DNA from: Xanthomonas arboricola
GTDB lineage: Bacteria; Pseudomonadota; Gammaproteobacteria; Xanthomonadales; Xanthomonadaceae
Direction: 5' to 3'
Length of the DNA: 64,000 nt
Assembly: GCF_002940665.1 (NCBI RefSeq)
Contig: NZ_MIGY01000001.1
Span: 806,001-870,000, forward strand
Shown here piece by piece: positions 29,568-38,728 of this stretch (the first letter of the stretch is position 1; the number at the start of each line of letters is the position of its first letter). Position numbers and translations under genes: made by a program. Under the pieces are notes generated by a model that was not told where the DNA came from, searched no databases, and was given only the letters and a program-made list of their open reading frames with translations.

Positions 29568-32213
29568 ATGTACGCCTCACAACGCCGCCGCCTGCTGTCC
29601 ACGCTGTCCATCGTGCTGGGCGGCATGTTGGTTGCCATGTTCGCCGCCGGGCACTTCGTCGAGCAGAACGCCCTGCACGAGGAAAGCGCCACCGTGCGGC
29701 GTCAGCTGCGCCTGTACGCGCAGGCGTTGCAGCAACGTATCGATCGCTATCGCACCCTGCCGCAGATTCTGGCGCTGGACCCGGAACTGCGCGCCGCCGT
29801 TTCCGGCCCGTTGTCCCCCGCGCAGGTGGATCAGCTCAACCACAAACTGGAGCGCGCCAACAACGTCACCCGGTCCTCCACGCTGACGCTCATCAACCGC
29901 GACGGCATTGCACTGGCTGCCAGCAACTGGCGCGCGGCGCGCAGCAACGTGGGCGTGGATTACGCATTCCGCCCGTATTACCAGCAGGCACTGTCCAACG
30001 GCAGCGGAAGTTTCTATGGCATCGGCATGACCACCAGCGAGCCGGGCTATTTCCTGTCGCAGGCCATCGTCGATGCCGGCGGCCAGGTGCAGGGCGTGGT
30101 GGTGATCAAGATCGCACTGGCCGCGCTGGAACGCGAGTGGCTGCAGACCCCGGACATCGTGCTGGCCTCCGACGCCCACGCGGTGGTCTTTCTGGCCAGC
30201 CGCCCGCAGTGGCGCTACCGCATGCTGGCACCGCTGAGCCTGCGCGACCGCAGCGAATTGCGCAGCACCCGCCAGTATGCCGACCAGGACTTGTTGCCGC
30301 TGCGCCGCCGGTTGATCGAGCAGACCGGCAACGGTGGCGTGCTGGCCGAGGTCAACGACCCACCGCTCGCCGGCCCGGTGCTGTGGCAGACCCTGCAGGT
30401 GCCCGAAAGCGGCTGGCGCCTGCATTTGCTGCACGACACCCGCGCCAGCGCGGCAGCCGGCCGCGCCGCTGCGATCGCCGCAGCCGGTGCGTGGCTGGCG
30501 CTGGCCTTGCTGTGGTTGTTCGTGCGGCAGCGGCGGCGCCTGTCCGCCCTGCGCCAGCGCAGCCGGCACGAGCTGGAAACGCTGCTGCAACAACACGCCG
30601 AAGAATTGCGTACCGCGCAGGATGGTGTGGTGACCGCCGCGCAACAGGCCAATGCCGGTTTGAGCCGCAGCCTGGAACACCTGCCGCAGGGCGTGGTGGT
30701 GATCGACGAAGCGCTCGATCTGGTGGCGTGGAATTCGCGCTACGTGGAACTGTTCCGCTTCCCGCCCGAACTGCTGAAGATCGGCAGGCCGATCGAAGAC
30801 CTGTTTCGCTTCAACGCACGCCGCGGCCTGCTCGGACCCGGGCCGATCGAAGCGGCGATCGAACGCCGCCTCAATCATTTGCGCAGCGGTAAACCGCATA
30901 TGCGCGAGAGCGAGAAGGAAGATGGCACCGTGCTGGAAATCCGCGGCAATCCGCTGCCCGATGGCGGATTCGTCACCAGCTATGCCGACATCACCAGTTA
31001 CAAGAACGCCGCGCGCGAACTGCGTTCGCTGGCCGACGCATTGGAACACCGCGTGGCCGAACGGACCCGCGATCTGGCTGCGGCCAAACGCGAGGCGGAG
31101 AGCGCCAATCGCTACAAGACCCGTTTCGTCGCTTCGGCCGTGCACGACCTGCTGCAACCGCTCAATGCCGCGCGCATGTTCGTCTCGGTCCTGCGCGGGC
31201 AGGTGCGCCAGACCGGCGGCGCGCGCGTGGTCGACAACATCGAAGGCGCGCTCGCCGCGCAGGACGCCATCCTCAACAGCCTGCTGGACATCTCGCGCCT
31301 GGAGGCAGGCAGCCTGAAGACCCAGGTGCGCGATTTCGCCATCGCCCCACTGCTGGAAACCCTGGCCCGCGAGTTCGGCATCCTTGCCGAAGACCGCGGC
31401 TTGGTGCTGGATTGGGTGGCAACGTCCGCCGTGGTGTTGAGCGACGAGAACCTGCTGCGGCGCATCCTGCAGAACTTCCTGTCCAACGCCATCCGCTACA
31501 CCCCGCGTGGGCGCGTACTGATCGGCTGCCGTCGTCGCGGCGGCTGGCTGCGCATCGAAGTGCACGACCAGGGACCTGGCATTCCCGAAGCCCTGCAGGA
31601 AGAGATCTTCGAAGAATTCAGGCGCCTGGACGACGGCGTGGCCAATGATCGCGGCGCCGGTCTGGGCCTGGCCATCGTCGAGCGCATCGGACGTCTGCTC
31701 GGTCACCGGATCGGCCTGCGTTCCGCACTGGGCAGCGGCAGCGTGTTTTCGGTGACCGTGCCGCTGGGCGAACGTGCCGCGATTGTCAGGCGATTGCCGC
31801 CGCCCACCACAACCGCAGAACATGCCAACGACCCCATCCTGCACGGGTGCCGCGTGTGGTGCGTGGACGATGACCCGCGCGTGTGCGAGGCCAGCCGCGC
31901 CCTGCTGGAGCGCTGGGAATGCCGTGTGGACTTTGCCGGCGGCCCCAATGAGGCATTGGCCGCTGCCAACGCCGACGAGGTGCCGGAACTGCTGTTGCTG
32001 GACGTGCGCATGGGCGAACACTATGGCCCCAGGGTGCTGCCGCAGCTGGTGGAACGCTGGCAACGCGAACCGCGCGTCATCCTGGTCACTGCCGAACCCG
32101 ACCCGGCGCTGCGCGAGCATGCGCTCGACCTGGGCTGGGGATTCTTGACCAAGCCGGTGCGCCCGCCCGCGCTGCGCGCGTTGGTCACCCAGATGTTGTT
32201 GCGGCGCCAGTAG
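29568..32213 (+). CDS. Hybrid sensor histidine kinase (periplasmic sensor, PAS, HisKA, HATPase, receiver)
   Basis: The protein is about 881 residues. In order it has: TM1 (about 12-32); a periplasmic DctB-like double-Cache domain (about 35-285); TM2 (about 296-316); a coiled coil; a PAS_7 domain (LEHLPQGVVVIDEALDLVAW, about 370-480); a HisKA box with the phospho-acceptor in SAVHDLLQPLNAARM; a HATPase with NFLSNAIRYTP and GAGLGLAIVERIG; and a C-terminal receiver (VDDDPRVCE, LLLDVRMG, TKPVRP). This is the NahK/ErcS type. In-frame ATGs at 29538 and 29568 are both possible; the latter fits the first helix better. It lies downstream of the porin, so dicarboxylate sensing is possible. No cognate regulator is adjacent. 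Confidence 0.92.
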   Translation: MYASQRRRLLSTLSIVLGGMLVAMFAAGHFVEQNALHEESATVRRQLRLYAQALQQRIDRYRTLPQILALDPELRAAVSGPLSPAQVDQLNHKLERANNVTRSSTLTLINRDGIALAASNWRAARSNVGVDYAFRPYYQQALSNGSGSFYGIGMTTSEPGYFLSQAIVDAGGQVQGVVVIKIALAALEREWLQTPDIVLASDAHAVVFLASRPQWRYRMLAPLSLRDRSELRSTRQYADQDLLPLRRRLIEQTGNGGVLAEVNDPPLAGPVLWQTLQVPESGWRLHLLHDTRASAAAGRAAAIAAAGAWLALALLWLFVRQRRRLSALRQRSRHELETLLQQHAEELRTAQDGVVTAAQQANAGLSRSLEHLPQGVVVIDEALDLVAWNSRYVELFRFPPELLKIGRPIEDLFRFNARRGLLGPGPIEAAIERRLNHLRSGKPHMRESEKEDGTVLEIRGNPLPDGGFVTSYADITSYKNAARELRSLADALEHRVAERTRDLAAAKREAESANRYKTRFVASAVHDLLQPLNAARMFVSVLRGQVRQTGGARVVDNIEGALAAQDAILNSLLDISRLEAGSLKTQVRDFAIAPLLETLAREFGILAEDRGLVLDWVATSAVVLSDENLLRRILQNFLSNAIRYTPRGRVLIGCRRRGGWLRIEVHDQGPGIPEALQEEIFEEFRRLDDGVANDRGAGLGLAIVERIGRLLGHRIGLRSALGSGSVFSVTVPLGERAAIVRRLPPPTTTAEHANDPILHGCRVWCVDDDPRVCEASRALLERWECRVDFAGGPNEALAAANADEVPELLLLDVRMGEHYGPRVLPQLVERWQREPRVILVTAEPDPALREHALDLGWGFLTKPVRPPALRALVTQMLLRRQ

Positions 32214-32422
32214 TTGCACGGTTGCCAGCACTGCTGCATCGCAGTTGATCGAACCGGCAGCGCGCGCCGGTCGGGACCGACTGGCGCATGGGTGGATCGA
32301 TGCAACGCTTGCCGCTACAGCGTCGATCGACAAGCGCCCATGCCTGACAAGATCGCTGGCCGCAGCTGACGCATCCCCGCGCCTGCCTGCCCCGACGCCG
32401 GGACGCTCGCGCCTGCTACAAT

Positions 32423-32442
32423 AGCGCGAATGATTCGCATTT
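32423..32442 (+). promoter_or_regulatory. Fur-box-like site upstream of the TonB receptor
   Basis: The dyad GCGAAT-G-ATTCGC (32426-32438) sits in a stretch reading GAATGATTCGCATT, close to the Fur consensus AATGATTCTCATT. A TACAAT -10-like hexamer lies just upstream at 32417-32422. This suggests iron repression of the receptor 70 bases downstream. Confidence 0.65.
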
Positions 32443-32511
32443 GACCGTCGCTTTCGTGGTGCCGTGCAGGCCTTGCCCCTGTGCCGGCCACGCCTTGGAG
32501 TTCCTTGCCCG

Positions 32512-34632
32512 ATGAAATCTCCCGTCTCCGGATCGGCCAGCATGCCGTTCGTTGTCAGCTTCTGCCTGCTCGCCTCCGCCACCGCTTCCGCACAATCGGA
32601 CGTCACCGATACGCTGGACACCGTGGTGGTGGCCGCCTCGCGCTCCAACATGACCGTGGCCGAATCGCCGCAGACGGTGTTGATCATCGACAAGGCGCAG
32701 ATCCAGCAGCAGTTGACGATCTCCAGCAACTCCTCCGACGTGCTCGCCAACCTGATTCCTTCGTACACGCCCAGCCGCGGCAAGATGAATGGCAGCGGCG
32801 AAACGCTGCGCGGGCGCACGCCGCTGATCCTGATCGACGGCGTGCCGCAGTCCAATCCGATCCGCCCCACCGGGCGCGAAGCGCACACCATCGACTATGC
32901 GATGGTCGAGCGCATCGAAGTCATCCAGGGCGCCAATGCCATCAACGGGCTGGGCGCCACCGGCGGCACCATCAACATCATCACCCGACGGCCGCAGGAC
33001 GGCTCGCTGAACCAGCACATCGACGTGCAGGCCACCGCGCCCAGCTCCGAAACGCGCGCGGAAACCACCAGCGTTGAAACCCGTTACCGCGTGGACGGCC
33101 GCTCGGACAGGCTCGACTACCTGTTCTCGGCCAGCTACAGCGACCAGGGCCTGTATGTGGACGGACAAGGCCGTCCGATCGGCGCCGACAACACCCAGGG
33201 CGACCTGATGACGTCCAAGAGCTACGACGTGCTTGCCAAGCTCGGCTACGCGCTCACCGACGCGCAGCGTCTGAGCGTCAGCGTCAACCGCTACCGCATC
33301 AAGAACGACAACGACTACATCGGCGTCGCCGGCAACCGTGCGCAGGGCCTCCCCACCAGCTCGGTGCGCGGCACCCCGCAAGGCACCGCGCCCTGGAACG
33401 ATGTGCTGACGTCCAGCCTGTCGTATACCCACGACGATCTGGCCGGCATGCAGCTGAGCGCGATGGTGTTCAACCAGGAATTCGAAGGGCTGTTCGGCGC
33501 CGACAACTCTTCCACGTTTCAGGACCCACGCATTGCCCCGGTCGGCAGCTTGTACGACCAATCGCGGTCGGTCGCCTCCAAGTGGGGCAGCAAGATCAGC
33601 CTGACCAAGGACGACCTGCTCGACGGCCGGCTCAAGCTCACCGGCGGCGTCGACCTGCTGGCCGACACCGGCAAGCAGGATCTCTACGGCACCGGGCGCA
33701 CTTATGTGCCCGAATCGGACTACCGCAATCTGTCGCTGTTCGTGCAGGGCGAATACAAGCTGCTGCCCGAGCTGACCCTGCATGCCGGCGTGCGTCGCGA
33801 AGAAGCCGAGCTGAAGATCGACAGCTACCAGACGCTGTGGCGCTACAACCGGGTCGCTGTCGAAGGCGGCACGCTCGATTTCAACCAGACCCTCTACAAC
33901 ACCGGCCTGGTCTACACGCCGGTCGAAGGGGTGAGCTTTTTCACCAGCTATTCCGAAGGCTTCGGCATGCCGGACGTGGGCCGCGTGCTGCGCGCGATCA
34001 ACACGCCAGGCACGCGCGTGGCGAGCCTGAGCACGCTGGAACCGATCCTGACCAAGAGCGTGGAAGCAGGCACCCGCCTGACGCGCGGCGCCTTCGACGC
34101 GGACCTGAGCTACTTCCAGTCCAACTCGGACCTGGGCACGCGCGTGGTGCCGATCAACGGCGCCTTCATGATGAGTCGCGAAAAGACCCGCGTGCAGGGC
34201 GTGGACGCCAGCCTGGGCTATCGCCTGGATTCCGCGCATCGCCTGCGCCTGTCCTACGCCTACACCCATGGCCGCTACGACAGCGATAACGATGGGCAAC
34301 TGGACGCGCGCCTGGATGGGCTCAACGTGGCGCCCAATCGGGTGATCGCCTCGTGGTCGGCGCAGTGGACGCCGAAGCTCTCCTCGTTCGTGCAGGCCCA
34401 GCATGCCTTCAGCCAATCCTTCGACGAGGCCGACAAGCGCTTCAGTGGCTACACGCTGGTGGATGCGACCTTCAACTACGCGTTGCCGCATGGTGCAGTG
34501 CGCATGGGTGTGTCCAACCTGTTCGACAAGCAGTACATCACCTACTACTCGCAATCGGCCCTGGTCGAACCGCTACGCTACTTCGCCGGGCGCGGCCGCA
34601 CCATCACGCTGGGGTATTCGCTGGATTTCTGA
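32512..34632 (+). CDS. TonB-dependent siderophore receptor
   Basis: The 706-residue protein has a signal peptide (ending about residue 28, ASAQS) and a TonB-box-like TLDTVVVAA. The plug domain carries the usual RGRTPLILIDGVPQSN and VERIEVIQGANAINGLGATGGTINII blocks. A 22-strand barrel follows and ends in TLGYSLDF with the terminal Phe. It imports a ferric siderophore across the outer membrane using TonB energy. The Fur-like site upstream supports iron regulation. The substrate is not resolvable, although the plug resembles receptors for hydroxamate or citrate-type siderophores. The ATG at 32512 follows a GGAG site. Confidence 0.93.
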   Translation: MKSPVSGSASMPFVVSFCLLASATASAQSDVTDTLDTVVVAASRSNMTVAESPQTVLIIDKAQIQQQLTISSNSSDVLANLIPSYTPSRGKMNGSGETLRGRTPLILIDGVPQSNPIRPTGREAHTIDYAMVERIEVIQGANAINGLGATGGTINIITRRPQDGSLNQHIDVQATAPSSETRAETTSVETRYRVDGRSDRLDYLFSASYSDQGLYVDGQGRPIGADNTQGDLMTSKSYDVLAKLGYALTDAQRLSVSVNRYRIKNDNDYIGVAGNRAQGLPTSSVRGTPQGTAPWNDVLTSSLSYTHDDLAGMQLSAMVFNQEFEGLFGADNSSTFQDPRIAPVGSLYDQSRSVASKWGSKISLTKDDLLDGRLKLTGGVDLLADTGKQDLYGTGRTYVPESDYRNLSLFVQGEYKLLPELTLHAGVRREEAELKIDSYQTLWRYNRVAVEGGTLDFNQTLYNTGLVYTPVEGVSFFTSYSEGFGMPDVGRVLRAINTPGTRVASLSTLEPILTKSVEAGTRLTRGAFDADLSYFQSNSDLGTRVVPINGAFMMSREKTRVQGVDASLGYRLDSAHRLRLSYAYTHGRYDSDNDGQLDARLDGLNVAPNRVIASWSAQWTPKLSSFVQAQHAFSQSFDEADKRFSGYTLVDATFNYALPHGAVRMGVSNLFDKQYITYYSQSALVEPLRYFAGRGRTITLGYSLDF

Positions 34633-34748
34633 TGGCGTGGCGTGATTGCCAGCAGCGCGCGGGATACGCCTGTGCAAGCGTGCTGCTGCGCATGTATGCC
34701 AAGTCCTCGCGTCGTTAGGTGCAATCAACAGCCTAGGCGGTCGAGGGC

Positions 34749-34851
34749 GCGGTGCCCTCGCCGCTTGCGGGACACGCCGTGAATCCGTCCGTGGAGGCTC
34801 GGTGGCGGCATCCGTACCGCCACACGGTCCCGCAAGCGGCAAGGACACCGC
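34749..34851. repeat. Long hairpin element, type B core
   Basis: Arms 34749-34773 and 34827-34851 pair at 23 of 25 positions. The core holds ACGCCGTGAATCCGTCC and the GGCGGCATCCGTACCGCC palindrome. It belongs to the same element family as the leuA-leuB array, but with different arm sequence. Confidence 0.8.
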
Positions 34852-34903
34852 ACCAGACAGTTTGCTGGCTGTTTTATTGAAAGCCATGCGCACCAATCAA
34901 CTC

Positions 34904-35405
34904 GACAGGTCCTTGCCCGCCCACCGTCGCGGGACCTTACGCGGCATGGATGCCGCGTAAGAGCCTACATGGACGTACTTGCGGCGTGTCCTGCGAGGGT
35001 GGGCGGGCAAGGGCCCTGCAGCCAGCCCGCAGATCATCCGAACAACATGCATCGTGCATTGCTTGCACCATGCACACCCACCATCTCGACAGGTCCTTGC
35101 CCGCCCACCGTCGCGGGACCTTACGCGGCATGGATGCTGCGTAAGAGCCTACAAGGACGTACTTGCGGCGTGCCCCGCGATGGTGGGCGGGCAAGGGCCC
35201 TGCAGCCAGCCCGCAGATCATCCGAACAACATGCATCGCGCATTGCTTGCACCATGCACACCGACTATCCCGACAGGTCCTTGCCCGCCCACCGTCGCGG
35301 GACCTTACGCGGCATGGATGCCGCGTAAGAGCCTACAGGGACGTACTTGCGGCGTGTCCTGCGAGGGTGGCCGGGCAAGGGCCCTGCAACGAAGTCGCAG
35401 ATATC
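34904..35405. repeat. Three tandem copies of a 184-bp unit, each with a type A hairpin
   Basis: GACAGGTCCTTGCCCGCCC starts at 34904, 35088 and 35272, an exact 184-bp period; the third unit is incomplete. Each unit has a hairpin: for the first, arms 34911-34935 and 34988-35012 pair at 23 of 25, around the core TTACGCGGCATGGATGCCGC. Between 34633 and 35579 there is no credible gene. The open frames seen there are translations of the repeat. Confidence 0.88.
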
Positions 35406-35579
35406 AGCGTCTTGGTCGCTCAATCGCGCCCCAGGAGCACGGATCCCTACGTGACGATGCCGAGGTGACGATCCGGACGATCGGGCAAGGATGCCGGATC
35501 ACCAGGCTCACGCCGACCCGGCGGTCCGCGGCACAGTGCATCGCAACACGCACAACGCCACTACCGGGAGACACACCGC

Positions 35580-36650
35580 ATGAGTCAGACACTGTCGCTG
35601 GACCACTATCGTCTGCTTGGCCGCTCCGGCCTGCGTGTCTCGCCGCTGTCGCTGGGCACCATGACCTTCGGCGAAGACTGGGGTTGGGGCGCGGACGCGG
35701 ACGAAGCCAGGCGCATCTTCGATGCGTATGCCGACCGCGGCGGCAATTTCATCGACACCTCGGTCAACTACACCAACGGCGGCTCCGAGCGCATCCTCGG
35801 CACGCTGCTCAAGCACCGCCGCGAGCGCTTCGTGCTGGCCACCAAGTTCACCATGGCGCGCGATCCGGACAACATCAATGCCGGCGGCAACCATCGCCTC
35901 AACCTGATCCGCTCGGTCGAGACCAGCCTGCGCCAGCTCGACACAGACCGCATCGACCTGCTGTATCTGCACGCCTGGGATTTCACCACCTCGCCGGAGG
36001 AAGTGATGCGCGGGCTGGAGCATCTGGTGCAGTCGGGCAAGGTGCTCTACATCGGCATCTGCAACACCCCGGCCTGGCGGGTGGCGCAGTTGCAGACACT
36101 GGCCGACCTGCGCGGCTGGTCGCCGCTGGTGGCGCTGCAGATCGAATACAGCCTGGTCGAGCGCAGCGTCGAACACGAGTTGCTGCCGATGGCACGCGAG
36201 CTGGGCCTGGGCGTGTTGCCCTGGTCGCCGCTGGGCGGTGGCATCCTGACCGGCAAGTACAGCCGCGCCGATCTCTCCGCCGACAACGCGGCCGAGGTCT
36301 CGACCAGCCGCAAGGGCGTGATCGCCTCGACCGGGCATCTCAATGCACGCTCGCTGGACATCGCCGACGCGGTCGGTGCGGTCGCCGAAGAACTGGGCGC
36401 TTCGCGCTCGCAGGTGGCACTGGCCTGGACCTTGCGCAATCCGGCCGTGGTCTCGCCGGTGATGGGCGCGCGCACGCTGCAGCAGGCCGAGGATAACTTC
36501 GGTGCGCTGGAAATCGTCTTGAGCGATGAACACCTGGCTCGGCTGGATCGGATCAGCGCGCTGGCGCCGATCTTTCCGGAACGCTTTATCGGCCGGCCGA
36601 TGGCGCAGCAACTCATCTACGGCACCTACAAGGTGCAGTTACGCAGTTGA
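35580..36650 (+). CDS. Aldo/keto reductase
   Basis: The 356-residue protein is an NADPH-dependent oxidoreductase with a TIM barrel. The catalytic tetrad is intact: Asp59 and Tyr64 in FIDTSVNYTNGGSE, Lys89 in VLATKF and His131 in DLLYLHAWD. The C-terminal cofactor site reads SPVMGARTLQQAEDN. It resembles the plant-K-channel-beta/YajO branch. The substrate is unknown. The ATG at 35580 follows a GGGAG ribosome site. It stands alone, between a repeat cluster and a convergent response-regulator gene. Confidence 0.93.
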   Translation: MSQTLSLDHYRLLGRSGLRVSPLSLGTMTFGEDWGWGADADEARRIFDAYADRGGNFIDTSVNYTNGGSERILGTLLKHRRERFVLATKFTMARDPDNINAGGNHRLNLIRSVETSLRQLDTDRIDLLYLHAWDFTTSPEEVMRGLEHLVQSGKVLYIGICNTPAWRVAQLQTLADLRGWSPLVALQIEYSLVERSVEHELLPMARELGLGVLPWSPLGGGILTGKYSRADLSADNAAEVSTSRKGVIASTGHLNARSLDIADAVGAVAEELGASRSQVALAWTLRNPAVVSPVMGARTLQQAEDNFGALEIVLSDEHLARLDRISALAPIFPERFIGRPMAQQLIYGTYKVQLRS

Positions 36651-36843
36651 TGGATGCATCGCCGACGGACGATCTGTCGGCAGCGATGCACTGCCTCACG
36701 TGCAATGATCTTTCACCGACAACGGCACGACCGATCAATCCGTCGCGTCATCGCGCGTTTGCATCGCCGTTCTGCACGGCGCTGCGTCCCAGCACGTCAT
36801 CGTCATCGCAAAACACGATGCAGCAGACGATCACCAGGAGCGA

Positions 36844-37482
36844 TCAGCCCTCGCCTTCCGGCTCCAGCGCCTTGACCAGCACTGCCGCCTGCGTGCGGCT
36901 GTAGCAGTCCAGCTTCTTCAGGATGGCGGTGACGTGCACCTTGACGGTGTTCTCGGCCAGCCCCAGCTCGTGTGCGATCTGCTTGTTGAGCAGGCCGTCG
37001 GCCAGGCTCAGCAGCACGCGGAACTGTTGCGGGGTGAGCTGGGCGAGCTTGGAGGCCAGTTGCGCGTCGGCCTCCGAGCGCTCGGCGGTCATCGGCGGGA
37101 ACCAGGTGCCGCCCTCCAGCACGCTGGCCACCGCGGTGCCGATCGATTCGGCTGGGGTGGATTTGGGAATGAAACCGGCCGCGCCGAACTGCTGCGCGCG
37201 CCGGATCACGCGTGGGTGATCGTTGGAGGAGATCACCACCACCGGGATGTCCGGATGCTCGCCACGCACGTGCAACAGCGCCGAGAAGCCGCGTGCGCCC
37301 GGCATCGCCAGGTCCAGCAGTACCAGCTCGGCCTGGGGGTGCGAGCGCAGCATCGCGCTCAGCGTGGCGGCGCTGGAGGCCTCCACCACCTCGGCCTGCG
37401 GCAGGGTCTGCTGCAGCACATGGATCACGGCGGCGCGGAACAGCGGGTGGTCGTCGGCGACGAGGATGGTGAGATCGGCCAT
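36844..37482 (-). CDS. LuxR/NarL family response regulator
   Basis: The 212-residue protein has a receiver domain with acidic residues Asp10 and Asp11, the phospho-acceptor Asp57 in VLLDLAMPG and the conserved Lys in IPKST. A LuxR helix-turn-helix lies at about 147-203 (LTPQQFRVLLSLADGLLNKQ, NTVKVHVTAILKKL). The ATG at 37482 begins MADLTILVADDHP. It has no adjacent kinase in the same unit, so it is an orphan regulator. The hybrid kinase ending at 32213 and the TctE kinase gene are the nearest candidates. An AgmR-type pairing with the former is speculation. Confidence 0.92.
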   Translation of the reverse strand: MADLTILVADDHPLFRAAVIHVLQQTLPQAEVVEASSAATLSAMLRSHPQAELVLLDLAMPGARGFSALLHVRGEHPDIPVVVISSNDHPRVIRRAQQFGAAGFIPKSTPAESIGTAVASVLEGGTWFPPMTAERSEADAQLASKLAQLTPQQFRVLLSLADGLLNKQIAHELGLAENTVKVHVTAILKKLDCYSRTQAAVLVKALEPEGEG

Positions 37483-37678
37483 GCGCCAAGTCTGGCACAT
37501 GGCCGTGTCGGTTTCCCGCGCCCGGGCGTCCGCCTCCACCCCGTTGCGCAGGTATCGGGTCTGTCGGGCAGCCAGCACGTGCGTGGAAAATCGCCGCCCC
37601 CAACGCCTCGCACACGCAAGGCCTGCAGCCCACGCCGCGCCGATGCGCAGCCGTTCGCGCAGGTCGTCAGCGCTCGCC

Positions 37679-38728
37679 CTAGCGCGGTGGCTGCGTGCTG
37701 GCCCGCCAGGCGTCCAGAAACTGCCGGCGCTTGAGTCTGTCCAGGTACACCAGCAGGCCGGGGCCAAGCGGGATCGGCCGGAACGGCGGTTGCGCCGAGC
37801 CGCCGCGGCCTCCGGCGGCCGGCAGGATCGGCATCAGCCGCGCCTCGCGCGAGAGCACCTGCTGACCGCGTGGCGAGAGCAGGTAATCCAGGAACCTGCG
37901 CGCCTCCGGCGCATGCGGTGCGGTCTTGGGGATTACTGCAGTGCGCAAGGCCACCAGCGTGTAGTCCTGCGGCTGCACGATGCCCAGCGGCGCGCCGGCA
38001 TCGATACGTGTCTGCGCATAGGAACCCAGCACGTTGTAGGCCAGCAGCAGCTCGCCACGGCTGACGCGGTCGAGCAAGGTGCCGGTGCGTTCTTCCAGCC
38101 TGACCTGGTTGGCCCCCAACGCGGCCAGCAACGCGCCGGCGATGCTGCCGACCTGCCCGTCCTGGGTGGCGAACAGATAGCCCACGCCGCTGCGCGCGAC
38201 ATCGTAGGTGCCGACCCGGCCGCGCAGCGGCGCGTCGGGCGCGCGCAGCAGGGCCAGCAGTTGCCGGCGCGTGCGCGGCACCCGCGCGGCCGCCAGCTTG
38301 CGCGTGTTGTAGACGATCGCCACCGGCTCGTAGCTGATGCCGAACACTTCGTGCCGCCACTGCGCCCACGCCGGCAACGCTTCGGTCTGCGCGGAGCGAT
38401 GCGCGAGCGCGTGGCCGTCGTTCACCAGCTTGGTCTGCAGGTCCATGCTGGCGCTGATCAGCATGTCGGCGGCAGCCGTGGCCTTGCCCGGATGCAGATA
38501 GCGCTCGTAGATATCCCAGGCGATCACGTCCTCGTAGATCACCTCGGTGCCCGGATGCAGGCGCTGGTAGTCCTGGATGACCGCGCCGAACACTTCCAGA
38601 TCGGTGGAGCCTTGCACGCGTAATTGCGCCTGTTTTGGGCCATGCGCGGGAAACACCCGCACATCGCCGGGCGCGGCCCGCGCAACAACCGGCGCCAGCA
38701 AGACCACCATCAGCAACAGCACGCGCAT
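37679..38728 (-). CDS. Periplasmic extracellular solute-binding protein (ABC/sensor type)
   Basis: The 349-residue protein has a signal peptide (residues 1-19, LLLMVVLLAPVVARA) and a type 2 periplasmic-binding fold resembling ferric-iron or organic-anion binding proteins (DLEVFGAVIQDYQRLHPGTE, AYNVLGSYAQTRIDAG, SPRGQQVLSREA). Its ATG overlaps the kinase TGA stop (TGATG). No permease or ATPase gene is near. The likely job is therefore to present a ligand to the kinase's periplasmic domain, as binding-protein partners do in some TctDE-like systems. The ligand may be a tricarboxylate or iron-citrate, by inference from the neighbours. Confidence 0.88.
   Translation of the reverse strand: MRVLLLMVVLLAPVVARAAPGDVRVFPAHGPKQAQLRVQGSTDLEVFGAVIQDYQRLHPGTEVIYEDVIAWDIYERYLHPGKATAAADMLISASMDLQTKLVNDGHALAHRSAQTEALPAWAQWRHEVFGISYEPVAIVYNTRKLAAARVPRTRRQLLALLRAPDAPLRGRVGTYDVARSGVGYLFATQDGQVGSIAGALLAALGANQVRLEERTGTLLDRVSRGELLLAYNVLGSYAQTRIDAGAPLGIVQPQDYTLVALRTAVIPKTAPHAPEARRFLDYLLSPRGQQVLSREARLMPILPAAGGRGGSAQPPFRPIPLGPGLLVYLDRLKRRQFLDAWRASTQPPR

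Noticed and set aside
29577-32891. 1104-codon open frame on the minus strand opposite the hybrid kinase
   Set aside because: It is antisense to a protein with clear kinase and receiver domains, and its translation is His/Gln/Arg-rich low-complexity, as expected for the complement of a high-GC gene.
34979-36496. 505-codon frame through the 184-bp repeats into the aldo/keto reductase
   Set aside because: Its first part translates repeats and the rest is an out-of-frame reading of the reductase.
37679-38728. Binding protein as part of a complete ABC importer
   Set aside because: No permease or ATPase gene occurs near it, and it is co-translated with a kinase gene.
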